This document shows positions 1 through 8,451 of a stretch of DNA of 32,393 nt, in pieces. The notes under the pieces are model-generated. The model saw nothing but the letters and a program-made list of their open reading frames with translations, did not search any database and was not told where the DNA came from. The stretch covers positions 1-32,393 of the forward strand of contig CAAECF010000061.1 in assembly GCA_900754275.1 (NCBI GenBank). The letters are read 5' to 3'. A program made the translations under genes and the position numbers. The DNA comes from an uncultured Collinsella sp. Its GTDB lineage: Bacteria > Actinomycetota > Coriobacteriia > Coriobacteriales > Coriobacteriaceae. Within the stretch, counting starts at the first letter, position 1; the number at the start of each line of letters is the position of its first letter.

Positions 1-23
1 CGTAGGCAATGCGCCGAATGCTC

Positions 24-45
24 GCCATCGAAATTTATCGATGGC
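24..45. terminator. Small perfect hairpin, possible terminator
   Basis: An 8-bp perfect inverted repeat (arms gccatcga and tcgatggc, 24-31 and 38-45) encloses a 6-nt AT loop just before the first gene of the window. It may terminate an upstream gene of the element that lies outside the window. It lacks a clean T tract, so the call is tentative. Confidence 0.3.
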
Positions 46-71
46 CTATTTCAGACTGTAATGGGTGTGCC

Positions 72-593
72 ATGCCCAAGCCCCTGCGCGTGTTCTTCGT
101 CTCGGTGGCGGTGCTGTACGCCCTCGTCCTAGGCTGGCTCGTTCTCGAGACTGCCCGTATCGCCGCCGCCGTCCCCCCAGCCCTGCCGCCGTTCGAGTGC
201 TGCACCCCGTACCTTAGGGGTAGCGCCGCTGTCCCGCTCAACGCCAAGGAGTTCGATAGGTTCGACCTTTCAGACGGTTCGGCGCTCTCCCTGCGTCTGG
301 TGCCGTCCGATGGTGCCGCCCCCGCCCTGCTCTTTGCCGTCCTGACCTCGCCCGATGCCGCCACGCTCACCGTCAACTCGGCTTCGCTCGGCTCCCGTTC
401 CGTTCTGGGGTCGTTTGCGGGTCACGGTGCCGAGGTCGGCGCGGACGGCGAACCCGTAGCCCTCTGGTGCGCTTTCGAGGTGGCTCCACCTCTCCGAGAC
501 GGCTCGCTGCTTTCCGTTTCAGTGACCGCCGTCAACTCTGATGGCTCCCGTTCCGTTTTCTCTCGTAAGGGGGTTCTCTCCCATGTTCTCTGA
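72..593 (+). CDS. Small membrane-anchored protein of the integrative element
   Basis: A 173-residue protein starting at the ATG at 72 (MPKPLRVFF). An upstream in-frame ATG at 9 is less likely because it would add a charged, unrelated stretch ahead of the membrane segment. Residues 7-31 form one hydrophobic helix, followed by an Ala/Pro-rich linker and a region rich in Ser, Val and Leu that looks like an extracytoplasmic beta-rich domain. I do not recognise the family. Its stop at 591-593 lies inside the start of the translocase gene, so the two are translationally coupled. Proteins in this position of integrative elements are often accessory transfer proteins, but nothing in the sequence proves that here. 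Confidence 0.6.
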   Translation: MPKPLRVFFVSVAVLYALVLGWLVLETARIAAAVPPALPPFECCTPYLRGSAAVPLNAKEFDRFDLSDGSALSLRLVPSDGAAPALLFAVLTSPDAATLTVNSASLGSRSVLGSFAGHGAEVGADGEPVALWCAFEVAPPLRDGSLLSVSVTAVNSDGSRSVFSRKGVLSHVL

Positions 594-2058
594 TTCCCTG
601 CGTTCCTTGCCCGCTTTCGATCATTTCCGAAAGCGTTTCGATGCCCGCGATACCGAGCTGTTGCGTAAGGGCGTTGACGTGTCCCTTACCTCGCCTGCGC
701 CCTCTGGTTCGTTCAAGGCTGTTTTCGTCCTCTTCTCGGCTGGGCTGTCCTTCGTGTTCGGCTTCAACCTGCTCATGCTCTGCGAGCGCTCGCTTTTCAC
801 CCTGCCGCTGCTGCTCCCCGCCGTGGCGCTGCTGGCGCTCTCGCTCTGGCTCGTCCTGTATGTCGCGCTGTTCGGCTCCCGCTTCGTGCCGTGCGGCTCG
901 ACCGTCCGCAACCTCGAACGGTTCCTCTATGCGAATAAGCTCTACGTCTCGCATGAGGAGACGTTGTCGAACGGCACCAAGCGCGAGCGTATAGATTCCT
1001 CGCTCCGTCTCTGCGTCCTCGTGAGCGGCAACCTGCTGACCGTCCGCGCATTTGACGATGGAAACGGCTATACCTCCAAGCTCTCCAAACTTGAGGACAT
1101 GGGGCTTTGCTCCGTGATAGGTCGTCCGCTCGATTCCAAGTCGGCTGGCGTTGGCGCTACCGACTACGTTTTCCGTCTGCGCGATGATGTGCGCTTGCAG
1201 GCTGTTCCCCGCCTGCTGTCCTCCGAGCCTACGGGTCGGCTCGATGCGATACCGCTCACTGGCGAGCTGTCGTGGAACTTCTTCCACCTGCCCCATATGC
1301 TCATAGCCGGCGGCACTGGCGGCGGCAAGTCCACGTTTATCTACTACCTGATAGCCGAGTTCCTGCGGCTGGGCAACTCACGCGGCTTCGCGGGTGAGGT
1401 GTATATCTGCGACCCCAAGAACGCCGAGCTGGCTTCGCTGTCGCATGTTATCGGCTCCGACCGCGTGGGCGTTTCCCCCGCCCAGATTGCCAAGGTGGTG
1501 CGCTTGTGCCGTGAGGAAATGGATAGGCGCTACGAGTACATGCAGGACCCCGAGCGGTTCCGTTTCGGTGCCAACGCCTTTACCTACGGGCTTAACCCCG
1601 TGTTCCTGATATTTGACGAGGTGGCGGCGTTCAAGGCTGCGGCTGACAAAAAGACGTTCACCGAGGTGTGGGACAACCTGACCCAGCTTGTTCTGAAAGC
1701 CCGCGCCGCCAACGTGTTCGTTATCCTCGCCATGCAGCAGCCCCGCGCCGATACCATATCGACCGACATACGCGACAACTTGGGCGCTCGCGTGTCCCTG
1801 GGTTCGCTCTCTGACGAGGGGTACCGTATGACCTTCGGCGGCTCGTTCGACTTCCTGCCCATCGAGGAACGCGGCACGGGTTACATCATGCTTGACGGCT
1901 GGGACGCTCCAAGACCTTTTAAAGCCCCGTTTGCGGACTACTCGAAGGTCGACTACCCGAAAGAGCTGAAACGGCTTTATATCGCCGCTCAGCGCCGTAA
2001 CGGGGTATCTGCGGATAACGCCGAGAAGGAAGAAAGCGCCGAAAGCGTGTCGGATTAG
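583..2058 (+). CDS. FtsK/SpoIIIE-type DNA translocase (conjugal transfer)
   Basis: A 491-residue ATPase. Two hydrophobic helices lie at about 45-65 and 72-97, then a cytoplasmic linker, then the motor domain with Walker A GGTGGGKS (243-250) and Walker B VFLIFDE (340-346). This is the layout of the TcpA/Tra translocases of Gram-positive integrative elements, which pump DNA through the membrane during transfer; chromosomal FtsK proteins are longer and carry a C-terminal gamma domain, absent here. The start at 583 is preferred over the in-frame ATG at 541 because an AAGGGGG ribosome-binding site sits about 10 nt before it. It overlaps the upstream gene by 11 bp. Fairly sure of the family; that it transfers the element is inferred from context. 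Confidence 0.88.
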   Translation: MFSDSLRSLPAFDHFRKRFDARDTELLRKGVDVSLTSPAPSGSFKAVFVLFSAGLSFVFGFNLLMLCERSLFTLPLLLPAVALLALSLWLVLYVALFGSRFVPCGSTVRNLERFLYANKLYVSHEETLSNGTKRERIDSSLRLCVLVSGNLLTVRAFDDGNGYTSKLSKLEDMGLCSVIGRPLDSKSAGVGATDYVFRLRDDVRLQAVPRLLSSEPTGRLDAIPLTGELSWNFFHLPHMLIAGGTGGGKSTFIYYLIAEFLRLGNSRGFAGEVYICDPKNAELASLSHVIGSDRVGVSPAQIAKVVRLCREEMDRRYEYMQDPERFRFGANAFTYGLNPVFLIFDEVAAFKAAADKKTFTEVWDNLTQLVLKARAANVFVILAMQQPRADTISTDIRDNLGARVSLGSLSDEGYRMTFGGSFDFLPIEERGTGYIMLDGWDAPRPFKAPFADYSKVDYPKELKRLYIAAQRRNGVSADNAEKEESAESVSD

Positions 2059-2283
2059 GAAGTAAAGCCCCTGCCGCTGGGCGAACGCTCGGGGCGGAAA
2101 AGGGGGCGGCGGGCGCGGAGCGCCCAGCCGAGCGGAGCGACCCCCCGCCCCGAGCGGGCGCACGGCGGCTTACTTTACTTGATATATATGACAACATCTG
2201 TCCGCGGAAGTTCGCCCGTTTTGGGCGGTTCCCGCTGGTGAACCCCAGTTTTTCGCGGATGTGCGGAAGGTGGTATATACCAG
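2059..2283. other. Intergenic region between translocase and Rep; candidate replication origin
   Basis: This 225-bp gap has a very GC-rich first half with short inverted repeats, an AT-rich stretch around 2172-2190, and a compact hairpin (cgccc/gggcg) near 2213-2226. Two related motifs, tccgcgg and tcgcgga, flank the hairpin. Rolling-circle replicons often carry the nicking site close to the rep gene. The hairpin next to an HUH Rep gene fits that pattern, but no nick site can be named from sequence alone. Part of this stretch may also be the rep promoter. Confidence 0.35.
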
Positions 2284-3060
2284 TTGGCGCTCGAATGGGT
2301 CAAGACCATCGAGACGCCCACAACGATTGAGGTTTGGGAGTATTCGGCTCCCGCTGGGCGCATGAACCCAGAAGCCCGCCGCGATGATGATTTAGAAGAT
2401 GAAAGCGAACGCGAGCGCAACCGCGATGCAGCCGCCTACTATGATGCCGCGAAACGGCGGCAAAGGCACTACAGGGGCGTTCGTTGGGAAATCGCCCGCC
2501 TTATCGACTGCAATTTCGATGATTCGACCAAGTTCCTGACGCTCACGTTCGCCGATAACGTAACCGATATTAAATATTGCAACCGTGAGTTTCGCAAGTT
2601 TATCAAGCGCCTTAACCGCCGAGTGTATGGAACGGATAAGACGAAAGTGCGCTATCTGGCTGTTTGGGAAGCCCAGAAGCGCGGGGCTATCCACTACCAC
2701 GTAGTCCTGTTCGGTATGCCGTATATCAGGCTCTCCGAGCTGCGCGAGGTGTGGGGTCACGGCTTCGTCAAGATTAACCGCGTTGACGTTGACCAGCGCA
2801 TGAACGTTGGTCGCTATATCTCCAAGTATTTCAGCAAGGACGTTGACGAGGGTTCCTACAAGCAGAAGAAGTTCTTCCGCAGTCAGAACCTTATTCAACC
2901 CGTGGAAGAGCGTTTCACCACGCTCGAACCTCTTTCGTTCGAGGGCTATTCGGTGGCTTTCACGAAGGAATACGACCAATTGATACCAGACCTTTACGGC
3001 GAGGGTGGGGGATACGCCCCGCGTAAGGTTCGGTACACGAAGATAGGGAAGGACTGGTAG
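2284..3060 (+). CDS. HUH rolling-circle replication initiator
   Basis: A protein of up to 258 residues with the three HUH endonuclease motifs in order: motif 1 FLTLTF (84-89), motif 2 AIHYHVVLF with metal-binding His137 and His139, and motif 3 VGRYISKYFSK with candidate nicking tyrosines Tyr178 and Tyr182. Such Rep proteins nick one DNA strand at the origin and stay covalently bound through tyrosine. The start is uncertain: the reading frame has no ATG or GTG upstream, so translation starts at TTG 2284 (a GGAAGG sits 13 nt before it) or at the internal ATG 2362. It sits 3 bp before the DUF3173 gene, so the two are probably co-transcribed. Its role could be replication, transfer nicking, or both. 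Confidence 0.85.
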   Translation: MALEWVKTIETPTTIEVWEYSAPAGRMNPEARRDDDLEDESERERNRDAAAYYDAAKRRQRHYRGVRWEIARLIDCNFDDSTKFLTLTFADNVTDIKYCNREFRKFIKRLNRRVYGTDKTKVRYLAVWEAQKRGAIHYHVVLFGMPYIRLSELREVWGHGFVKINRVDVDQRMNVGRYISKYFSKDVDEGSYKQKKFFRSQNLIQPVEERFTTLEPLSFEGYSVAFTKEYDQLIPDLYGEGGGYAPRKVRYTKIGKDW

Positions 3061-3063
3061 CCT

Positions 3064-3279
3064 ATGACTGGCTGTCCGATGGTCGATAAGACCGATTTAA
3101 TCGCGTTGGGCTTCACGCCCTCCAAGTCTGCCGACATAATCCGAGCCGCCAAGCGGCTCATGGTGTCGCGCGGCTTCGGGTTCTATGGCTCCCGCAAGGT
3201 GGGGCGCGTCCCCGCCGCCGCCGTTGCCGACATTATCGGCGTTGACCCCGTGGGGGCGAACGATGCCCAAGACGAGTAA
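3064..3279 (+). CDS. DUF3173 family protein (excisionase-like position)
   Basis: A 71-residue protein starting at ATG 3064, with a GGAAGGA site about 10 nt upstream. It matches the DUF3173 family by its core: a DLxxLGF start, an alternating helix that ends in AKRLMVSRGFGFY, then GRVPAAAVADIIG. These small proteins almost always lie directly upstream of tyrosine integrases in Gram-positive integrative elements, as here, and their size and helix-turn-helix-like pattern suggest DNA binding or excision control. That role is inference from position. The gene overlaps the integrase start by 17 bp, which points to coupled translation of the two. Confidence 0.8.
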   Translation: MTGCPMVDKTDLIALGFTPSKSADIIRAAKRLMVSRGFGFYGSRKVGRVPAAAVADIIGVDPVGANDAQDE

Positions 3280-4453
3280 CGTATACCGCGACAAACGCAA
3301 CGGCTCGTGGTATTTCGTGGCGAACCTCGGTACCGATGCCGAGGGTAAGCGCGTGCGCCACTGGGGGCGCGGTTACAAGACCCAGAAGGACGCGAAAGCC
3401 GCCTACGATGCGTATATGGCTGACTTCTCCAAGACTGCCGTAAAGGTCAACTCGACAATGAGTTTCGGCGAGTTCTTCCGCACGTACTGGGTTCCAGACT
3501 ACAAGGCTAGAACCCGTGAAAGCACGTTCGCCGTGCGTTCCCAGATGGCGCGAAAGCGTTTCGCGCGTTGGGATCGCTGTCGGCTGCGCGACATTGACGC
3601 GCCCGCCCTTAAACGTTGGCAGAATGAGCTTGTTTCTGCTTACTCGCCCGCCTATGCACGTTCCGTTTACGGGTATTTCGCTATGGTTCTGGACATGGCG
3701 GTTAAAATCGGGCTGTTGCAGCGCAACCCCGCCCGCACTGTCGGCAACGTCCCGAAAGCCCGCAGGGAAGTTGATTTCTGGACGCGTGACGAGTTTGAGC
3801 GGGTGGCGGCTACGTTCGACACGAACGAGTACTATGGGCTTCATGGCTTCACGTGCCTGTGGCTGCTGTACATGACGGGGCTTCGGCTCGGTGAAGCCCA
3901 AGCCCTGCGCTGGTCTGCTATCGACTTCGGCGCGGGTATCCTGACGGTGTCATGCTCGATGTACTACCGCAACGCCCACGACTGGAAGATTACACCGCCC
4001 AAGACCAAGGCGGGCAAGCGCGTTATCGCCCTCGATTCGCTCACGCTGGGGTACCTTTCGCGTTGGTACGATGTTCAGCAGCGGAATATCTGTAGCGATT
4101 TCGTGCTGTCTCGTGACGGCTCCCCGCTCTCCAAGCACGTCATTGGTCGTATTATCGAGCGCCACGCGCCAATGGCTGGCGTTCACCGTATCCGCGTTCA
4201 CGCGCTTCGCCACAGCCACGCCGCGCTGCTCATAAGTCTGGGCGAGAACGCCTTGGCTATCCGCGACCGTCTCGGTCATGAGGACGTTAAGACCACGCTC
4301 GGAACCTATGGGCATTTGTACGCCGATGCTGACAAGGGCGTTGCCGCCCGTCTCGATGCCGCGTTCTCGCCCTCGGGCGGGCAACCCGTGGGCAGCCCTC
4401 CGAACCCGAGCGATACGCCCGAACCTGCGGGCAACGTTGTGAAAGACGTATAA
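3263..4453 (+). CDS. Tyrosine site-specific integrase
   Basis: A 396-residue tyrosine recombinase starting at ATG 3263. The N-terminal 55 residues form an AP2-like arm-binding domain (YRDKRNGSWYFVANLG); a SAM-like core-binding domain covers about 65-160. The catalytic domain carries Arg208 (TGLRLGE), a beta-hairpin Lys near 251, His313 and Arg316 (HALRHSH), His339 (LGHED) and nucleophile Tyr349 (GTYGHLY), so all key residues are present. It should integrate and excise the element at its att site. The C-terminal 28 residues are Pro/Gly-rich and probably disordered. The start used here avoids reading far into the DUF3173 gene. The gene is last in the element and converges on purL. Confidence 0.93.
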   Translation: MPKTSNVYRDKRNGSWYFVANLGTDAEGKRVRHWGRGYKTQKDAKAAYDAYMADFSKTAVKVNSTMSFGEFFRTYWVPDYKARTRESTFAVRSQMARKRFARWDRCRLRDIDAPALKRWQNELVSAYSPAYARSVYGYFAMVLDMAVKIGLLQRNPARTVGNVPKARREVDFWTRDEFERVAATFDTNEYYGLHGFTCLWLLYMTGLRLGEAQALRWSAIDFGAGILTVSCSMYYRNAHDWKITPPKTKAGKRVIALDSLTLGYLSRWYDVQQRNICSDFVLSRDGSPLSKHVIGRIIERHAPMAGVHRIRVHALRHSHAALLISLGENALAIRDRLGHEDVKTTLGTYGHLYADADKGVAARLDAAFSPSGGQPVGSPPNPSDTPEPAGNVVKDV

Positions 4454-4520
4454 AACCGCAGGTCGGGCGCTATGGAACTGTGTTTCGTTATGCGAGGGGA
4501 TTGTACCCGATGGGATAGCT

Positions 4521-7500
4521 TTAAGCGAAGTAGGCCACGCCGCTCTCAAAGATCGGCATGAACTTATCGCCGGGGACATGCTCGGGCACGTTGCGGTACA
4601 GGTTGTCGCCGCGGCGCTCGGCATGACCCATCTTGCCCAAGACGCGGCCGTCGGGGCTCGTGATGCCCTCGATGGCGAGTGCGGAGCCGTTGGGGTTGAC
4701 GGAAAGGTCCATGCTCGGCTTGCCGTCCTCGCCCACGTACTGCGTGGCGACCTGGCCGTTGGCGATCAGCTGGGCGAGCACCTCGTCGTTGGCGACAAAG
4801 CGGCCCTCGCCGTGGCTGATGGCGACGGTGTAGGGGTCGTCGAGGCTGCACTGCGACAGCCACGGGGACAGGTTGGACGAGATGCGGGTGCGCACCAGGC
4901 GGCTCTGATGGCGACCGATGGTGTTGAACGTCAGCGTGGGTGCATCCGGCGTGGCGTCGACGATGTCACCGTAGGGCACCAGGCCGAGCTTGATCAGGGC
5001 CTGGAAGCCGTTGCAGATGCCCAGCATCAGGCCGTCACGGGCCTTGAGCAGGTCGCGGACTGCCTCGGTGACCTCAGGAGCGCGGAAGAACGCCGTGATG
5101 AACTTGGCGGAGCCGTCGGGCTCGTCACCGCCCGAGAAGCCGCCGGGGATCATGACAATCTGGCTTGCACGGATGCGGCGGGCAAGCTCGTGGGTGCTCT
5201 CGGCGACGGCCTCGGGCGTGAGGTTGTTGATCACGAAGGTGTCGGCCTCGGCACCGGCTGCGCGGAAGGCACGGGCGCTATCGTACTCGCAGTTGTTGCC
5301 GGGGAACACGGGGATAACCACGCGCGGGCGGGCGATTTTGGCGCCGCCGTACACGTGGATGTCCTTGGCGCGGAAGTCGATGGTCTCGACCTCGGGGGTC
5401 TCGCCGGCGCTGCGGTAGGCGAAGACGCCCTCGATGCCGCTCTCCCAGGCCTCCTGGAGCTCGGAGAGCTCGATGACCTCGGAGCCGGTGTCGATGACAT
5501 AGCCCTCGACGGTGGTACCCAGGGGCTCCACGACAACGCCGTCGGCGACCTCGGGCAGCTCGGCGTCCTCGGCGAGCTCGACGATAAAGCTGCCGTAGAG
5601 CGGGGTGAAGAGGCTCTCCACGTCCACGTCCTCGGCAAGTTCGATGCCAATCTGGTTGCCGACACACATCTTAAAGAGGCTCTCGGCGCCGCAGCCGTAG
5701 CCGGGCGTAGAGACGGCCAGGGCGTCACCGGTGGCGGTGAGCGCCTCGACGGCGTCAAACGCGGCGAGCAGCTGCTGGGCGTCGGGGCGGTAGTCCTCGC
5801 CATAGGTGGCGGGGGTGATGCGGACGACGCGGTGCGTGAGGCCCTTGAACTCGGGCGAGACGGCGCGGGCCGCCTTGCCCACGGCGACAGCGAAGCTGAT
5901 CAGGGTCGGAGGAACGTTGAGCTCGCCGGCTTCGTCCTCAAAAGAGCCGCTCATGGAGTCCTTGCCGCCGATGGCGCCGGCACCCAGGTCGACCTGGGCC
6001 ATAAGGGCGCCCAGGACGGCTGCCATGGGCTTGCCCCAACGCTCGGCCTCGGTACGCAGGCGCTCGAAGTACTCCTGGAAGGAGAGGTAGGCGCGCTTGT
6101 GCTCAAAGCCGGCGGCCACGAGCTTGGCGATGGACTCGACCACGGATAGGTAGGCGCCGGCAAACTGGTCGGCCTCCATCAGGTAGGGGTTGAAGCCCCA
6201 TGCCATGGCGCTTGCCGTGGTGGTCTCGCCGTCCACGGGGAACTTGGCGACCATGGCAGAGCTCGGAGTGAGCTGCGTCTTGCCGCCAAAGGGCATGAGC
6301 ACGGTCGCGGCACCGATGGTGGAGTCGAAGCGCTCGGAAAGGCCCTTGTTGGAGGCGACGTTGAGGTCAGTGACAAGCGAGGTCATGCGCTCGGCAAGCG
6401 TGGCGCCGGCCCAGCTGGGCTGCCACACGCTGCGGGCACAGACGTGGGCGACCTGGTGCTTGGGCGCGCCGTTGGAGTTGAGGAACTCACGGGACAGGTC
6501 GACGATGGCGACACCGTTCCAGGCCATGCGCATGCGCGGCTCGGCGGTAACCTCGGCGATAACGGTCGCCTCGAGGTTCTCCTCGGCGGCGTAGCCCATG
6601 AACTCCTCGACGTCACCGTCGGCGACGGCGCAGGCCATGCGCTCCTGGGACTCGGAAATGGCGAGCTCGGTGCCGTCCAGGCCGTCGTACTTCTTGGTCA
6701 CGGTGTCCAGGTCGACATACAGGCCGTCGGCAAGCTCGCCCACGGCGACCGAGACGCCGCCGGCGCCAAAGTCGTTGCAGCGCTTGATCAGGCGGCAGGC
6801 GTCGCCGCGGCGGAACAGACGCTGCAGCTTGCGCTCGACCGGGGCGTTGCCCTTCTGGACCTCGGCACCCGAGGTCTCGATGGACTCGGTGTTCTGGGTC
6901 TTGGAGGAGCCAGTGGCGCCGCCGATGCCGTCACGGCCGGTGCGGCCACCCAAAAGGATGATCTTGTCGGTGGGGGCGGGGCACTCGCGACGCACGTGGT
7001 TTGCCGGGGTAGCGCCCACGACGGCGCCGACCTCCATGCGCTTGGCCACGTAGCCGGGGTGATAGAGCTCGTTGACCTGACCGGTGGCAAGGCCGATCTG
7101 GTTGCCGTAGCTGGAGTAGCCGGCGGCGGCGGTGGTCACGAGCTTGCGCTGCGGAAGCTTGCCCTCGAGCGTCTCGGAGACGGGGACCGTGGGGTCGCCG
7201 GCGCCGGTGACGCGCATGGCCTGATAGACATAGCTGCGGCCCGAGAGCGGGTCGCGGATAGCGCCGCCCACGCAGGTGGCGGCACCGCCGAAGGGCTCGA
7301 TCTCGGTCGGGTGGTTGTGGGTCTCGTTCTTAAAGAGGAACAGCCAGTCCTGGTCCTCGCCATCGACATCGACCTTCACCTTGACGGTGCAGGCGTTGAT
7401 CTCCTCGGACTCATCGACATCAGTCATGACGCCGGTCTTCTTAAGGTACTTGGCGCCGATGGTGCCCATGTCCATGAGGCAGACGGGCTTGGCGTCGCGA

Positions 7501-8267
7501 CCGAGCTCGTGGCGCATCTCCATGTAGCGGTCGAAGGCCTGCTGCACCACGGCGTCGTCGATCGTCACGTCATCCAGGACGGTGCCGAAGGTGGTGTGGC
7601 GGCAATGGTCGGACCAGTACGTGTCGATCACGCGGATCTCGGTGATGGTGGGGTCGCGATTCTCATCGCGGAAGTACTGCTGGCAGAAGGCGATGTCCGC
7701 CTCGTCCATGGCAAGACCGCGCTCGGAAATAAAGGCGGCAAGGCCGGCCTCATCGAGCTCGCGGAAGCCGTCGAGCACTTCGACGGGCTGAGGCTCGGGG
7801 GTCTCCATGTACAGCGTCTCGGGCAGGTCGAGCGAGGCGATGCGCGCCTCGACGGGGTTCACCACGTAGTGCTTGATGGCCTCGATGGCGGCTTCGTCCA
7901 GGGCGCCCGAGATCATATAGACCTTGGCGGAGCGCACGGCGGGGCGCTCGCCCTGGCTGATGAGCTGCACGCACTCGCTGGCGGAGTCGGCACGCTGGTC
8001 AAACTGGCCAGGCAGGAATTCGACGGCAAAGACGGCGCCGTCGCTTGCGGGGAGCTCGTCGTAGGTCACATCGACCTGGGGCTCGCTAAAGACGGTCGGC
8101 ACGCAGGAGCGGAAAAGCTCCTCGTCGATGCCCTCGACGTCGTAGCGGTTGATGATCCTCAGGGCCTCGATGCCCTTGATGCCGAGAATCTCGGTCAGCT
8201 CGCCCTTGAGCTGCTGAGCCTCGACGTCGAACCCGGGTTTCTTCTCCACGTAGATACGAGAGACCAT
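4521..8267 (-). CDS. purL: Phosphoribosylformylglycinamidine synthase, single-chain
   Basis: A 1248-residue enzyme that uses ATP and glutamine to convert FGAR to FGAM, step four of purine biosynthesis, in the cytoplasm. It is the fused form with both the synthetase and the PurQ-type glutaminase. Visible landmarks are the DHCRHTTF segment in the N-terminal third, the GGRTGRDGIGGATGSS loop of the ATP site, GGKDSMSG in the second half-domain, and a C-terminal amidotransferase with nucleophile Cys1085 (LGICNGFQ), His1215 and Glu1217 (GHAER). Length fits the clostridial/actinobacterial single-chain clade. The start at 8267 has AGGAAGGCAGGA just upstream; longer reading is not needed. The integrative element lies just beyond its 3' end and has left the gene complete. 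Confidence 0.96.
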   Translation of the reverse strand: MVSRIYVEKKPGFDVEAQQLKGELTEILGIKGIEALRIINRYDVEGIDEELFRSCVPTVFSEPQVDVTYDELPASDGAVFAVEFLPGQFDQRADSASECVQLISQGERPAVRSAKVYMISGALDEAAIEAIKHYVVNPVEARIASLDLPETLYMETPEPQPVEVLDGFRELDEAGLAAFISERGLAMDEADIAFCQQYFRDENRDPTITEIRVIDTYWSDHCRHTTFGTVLDDVTIDDAVVQQAFDRYMEMRHELGRDAKPVCLMDMGTIGAKYLKKTGVMTDVDESEEINACTVKVKVDVDGEDQDWLFLFKNETHNHPTEIEPFGGAATCVGGAIRDPLSGRSYVYQAMRVTGAGDPTVPVSETLEGKLPQRKLVTTAAAGYSSYGNQIGLATGQVNELYHPGYVAKRMEVGAVVGATPANHVRRECPAPTDKIILLGGRTGRDGIGGATGSSKTQNTESIETSGAEVQKGNAPVERKLQRLFRRGDACRLIKRCNDFGAGGVSVAVGELADGLYVDLDTVTKKYDGLDGTELAISESQERMACAVADGDVEEFMGYAAEENLEATVIAEVTAEPRMRMAWNGVAIVDLSREFLNSNGAPKHQVAHVCARSVWQPSWAGATLAERMTSLVTDLNVASNKGLSERFDSTIGAATVLMPFGGKTQLTPSSAMVAKFPVDGETTTASAMAWGFNPYLMEADQFAGAYLSVVESIAKLVAAGFEHKRAYLSFQEYFERLRTEAERWGKPMAAVLGALMAQVDLGAGAIGGKDSMSGSFEDEAGELNVPPTLISFAVAVGKAARAVSPEFKGLTHRVVRITPATYGEDYRPDAQQLLAAFDAVEALTATGDALAVSTPGYGCGAESLFKMCVGNQIGIELAEDVDVESLFTPLYGSFIVELAEDAELPEVADGVVVEPLGTTVEGYVIDTGSEVIELSELQEAWESGIEGVFAYRSAGETPEVETIDFRAKDIHVYGGAKIARPRVVIPVFPGNNCEYDSARAFRAAGAEADTFVINNLTPEAVAESTHELARRIRASQIVMIPGGFSGGDEPDGSAKFITAFFRAPEVTEAVRDLLKARDGLMLGICNGFQALIKLGLVPYGDIVDATPDAPTLTFNTIGRHQSRLVRTRISSNLSPWLSQCSLDDPYTVAISHGEGRFVANDEVLAQLIANGQVATQYVGEDGKPSMDLSVNPNGSALAIEGITSPDGRVLGKMGHAERRGDNLYRNVPEHVPGDKFMPIFESGVAYFA

Positions 8268-8451
8268 TGGTTCCTGCCTTCCTGATCGGTTGGGCGTACG
8301 GTACGGTATGCGGCAGCGGTCGGTTTGCGGGGCCTGCCCTGCGGTCGCCTTGAGCCACATGTTTGTAAACCTCACTATGATACGACAGCTCGCGGCGCGT
8401 AGAGGACGGCGAGGGTGCTACAGTGAAGCGCAAACAAGAGAAAGGCATCAC
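8268..8451. promoter_or_regulatory. Divergent intergenic region of purL and antiporter
   Basis: This 184-bp gap separates two divergent genes and must hold both promoters. On the plus strand a TATGAT hexamer (8376-8381) is the best -10 for the antiporter, but its -35 is poor. No purine riboswitch or clear PurR-like site was recognised. The tandem cgtacggtacggtatg motif near 8294 is the only other oddity. Confidence 0.35.

Larger units (their letters stand above)
1..4510. mobile_element. Integrative element (AICE/ICE-like), right-hand part
   Basis: Five plus-strand genes form a mobile module: small membrane protein, FtsK-type translocase, HUH replication initiator, DUF3173 protein and tyrosine integrase. 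In known actinomycete integrative elements this order of Tra, Rep, Xis-like and Int genes carries out double-stranded DNA transfer, replication after excision, and site-specific integration. The integrase is terminal and stops 67 bp before the purL coding end on the opposite strand, which places the chromosome-element junction between about 4454 and the purL 3' end. The left end lies outside the window, so the att repeat cannot be confirmed. No cargo gene is visible in this part. The right border is approximate. Confidence 0.8.

Noticed and set aside
4454..4520. tRNA gene as attachment site of the integrative element
   Set aside because: No cloverleaf or TTC-loop pattern could be found in this stretch or in the purL end on either strand.
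4578..8285. Long open frames on the plus strand opposite purL (4578-6149 and 6444-8285)
   Set aside because: They are GC-rich shadow frames: low-complexity Gly/Val/Asp/Leu composition, no ribosome-binding site, no recognisable domain, and purL on the other strand is complete with all catalytic motifs.
8268..8451. Purine riboswitch ahead of purL
   Set aside because: No paired P1-P2-P3 layout or conserved loop bases were seen on the minus strand.
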